Shown here piece by piece: positions 4,973-5,529 of a DNA stretch of 5,529 nucleotides. The notes under the pieces are model-generated. The model saw only the letters and a list, made by a program, of their open reading frames with translations, did no database searches and had not been told where the DNA came from. Both the position numbers and the translations under genes were made by a program. Origin of the DNA: Pseudomonadota bacterium (GTDB lineage Bacteria; SZUA-182; DTGQ01); contig JAUWIR010000335.1 in NCBI GenBank assembly GCA_030605265.1, forward strand, positions 1 through 5,529, in the 5' to 3' direction. Within the stretch, counting starts at the first letter, position 1. Each line of letters starts with the position of its first letter.

Positions 4973-5529
4973 ATGCTTGACGAAGTTATCTATCCAAGGA
5001 AAAAAATCGATCAAAAAAGGGTCGGGATATTTGCTGAAAACATAAGAGATGGGTTTTCCTTTGATCCTATAGAGGTCCAACCCCATCTCGGGCTGGAAGG
5101 CAAATATCGTATTCTCGATGGTGTCCACCGCTGGAGTGCCTATAAGGCAACGGGGGCAACAGAGACAGAAGCTATCATAAAGGATTTAGACGCCACTGAT
5201 CCCTTGCTCTATGCTGCTTCACGCGCCATAGGGCCCCGTCAACTTACTGAAGAAGAGACCAGAAAGATAGCCAGGCGCGTATTCCGGAACAATCCTAAAC
5301 TGTCCTCATCAGATATAGGCAAGGCTATCGGGCGCGCAAGACGGACAGTGGATTCCTATATTGCTGATCTTCGAGCAGTATTTCAGGTAGAATTAAACCT
5401 TAAAATATTTCGGATGAATCGTCTTGGTATCCCACAAGAGCGAATTGCCAAGAGGTTAGGAGTGGATCAAAAGACAATTTTTAACCATTTAGGAAAAAAG
5501 GCGGAATTGCCAAATCTCCTAAAAGCCGA
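4973..5529 (+). CDS. ParB/Srx-fold DNA-binding protein with tandem helix-turn-helices (3' end beyond window)
   Basis: The frame is open for 185 codons to the right edge. The N-terminal ParB-like domain is clear: VIYPRKKID (5-13), IRDGFSFDPIEV (24-35) and the signature YRILDGVHRWSAYKATG (45-61), corresponding to the ParB box II nucleotide-binding region (GxHRxxA). Residues 86-92 (IGPRQLT) begin the linker. Helix-turn-helix one is at about 110-133 (SSDIGKAIGRARRTVDSYI) and the second at about 151-173 (IPQERIAKRLGVDQKTIFNHL minus its last residue pair as recognition helix end). ATG 4973 is the first in-frame start but lacks a ribosome site, and conserved sequence continues before it, so translation probably began at 4945 before a one-base change. 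No parA is seen. Orphan ParB-like proteins of this type often sit beside DNA methyltransferase or phage-like genes; the region downstream is needed to tell. The role is likely sequence-specific DNA binding rather than chromosome partition. Confidence 0.85.
   Translation, partial: MLDEVIYPRKKIDQKRVGIFAENIRDGFSFDPIEVQPHLGLEGKYRILDGVHRWSAYKATGATETEAIIKDLDATDPLLYAASRAIGPRQLTEEETRKIARRVFRNNPKLSSSDIGKAIGRARRTVDSYIADLRAVFQVELNLKIFRMNRLGIPQERIAKRLGVDQKTIFNHLGKKAELPNLLKA

Overview
The window reads as a stretch of a moderately AT-rich bacterial chromosome, probably from an uncultured Gram-negative anaerobe. That placement is inference. It rests on a secreted LVIVD-type beta-propeller, a ParB-like regulator with tandem helix-turn-helices, and a loose collection of decayed MNT, PIN, DUF4143-ATPase and IS200/REP-transposase pieces, a mix often seen in Desulfobacterota-like genomes. 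No rRNA, tRNA, CRISPR array or intact mobile element is visible.

Left third (1-2748, minus strand): a large exported propeller protein starts at 1945 and runs off the left edge. It has a signal peptide, two Tyr/Gly/Pro/Ser-rich low-complexity arms and at least seven 'DI(S/T)DP.(D/N)P'-type repeats. Directly upstream, 34 bases away on the same strand, is a second gene broken by three frameshifts and two early stops. Its pieces rejoin into one plausible Cys-containing extracellular protein. The two probably formed an envelope or secreted-protein operon.

Middle (2749-4544): a gene graveyard. On the plus strand lie a 28-codon stub resembling the start of an MNT nucleotidyltransferase antitoxin, a GC-rich hairpin, a short imperfect tandem repeat and a fragment of an IS200/REP-associated tyrosine transposase. 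On the minus strand lies a long open frame for the back two thirds of an AAA/DUF4143 ATPase. Its frameshifted upstream part is still readable for about 25 codons but the P-loop half is absent. It abuts the C-terminal half of a PIN-domain protein.

Right (4545-5529): a decayed plus-strand gene of unknown family, an AT-rich spacer with small repeats, and a ParB/Srx-fold DNA-binding protein open at the right edge. Its likely original start lies one base out of frame behind a six-A run.

I do not see an intact undescribed system. The most interesting intact object is the propeller with Tyr-rich arms. The most interesting structure is the concentration of truncated toxin-antitoxin and defence-like genes between two healthy genes.
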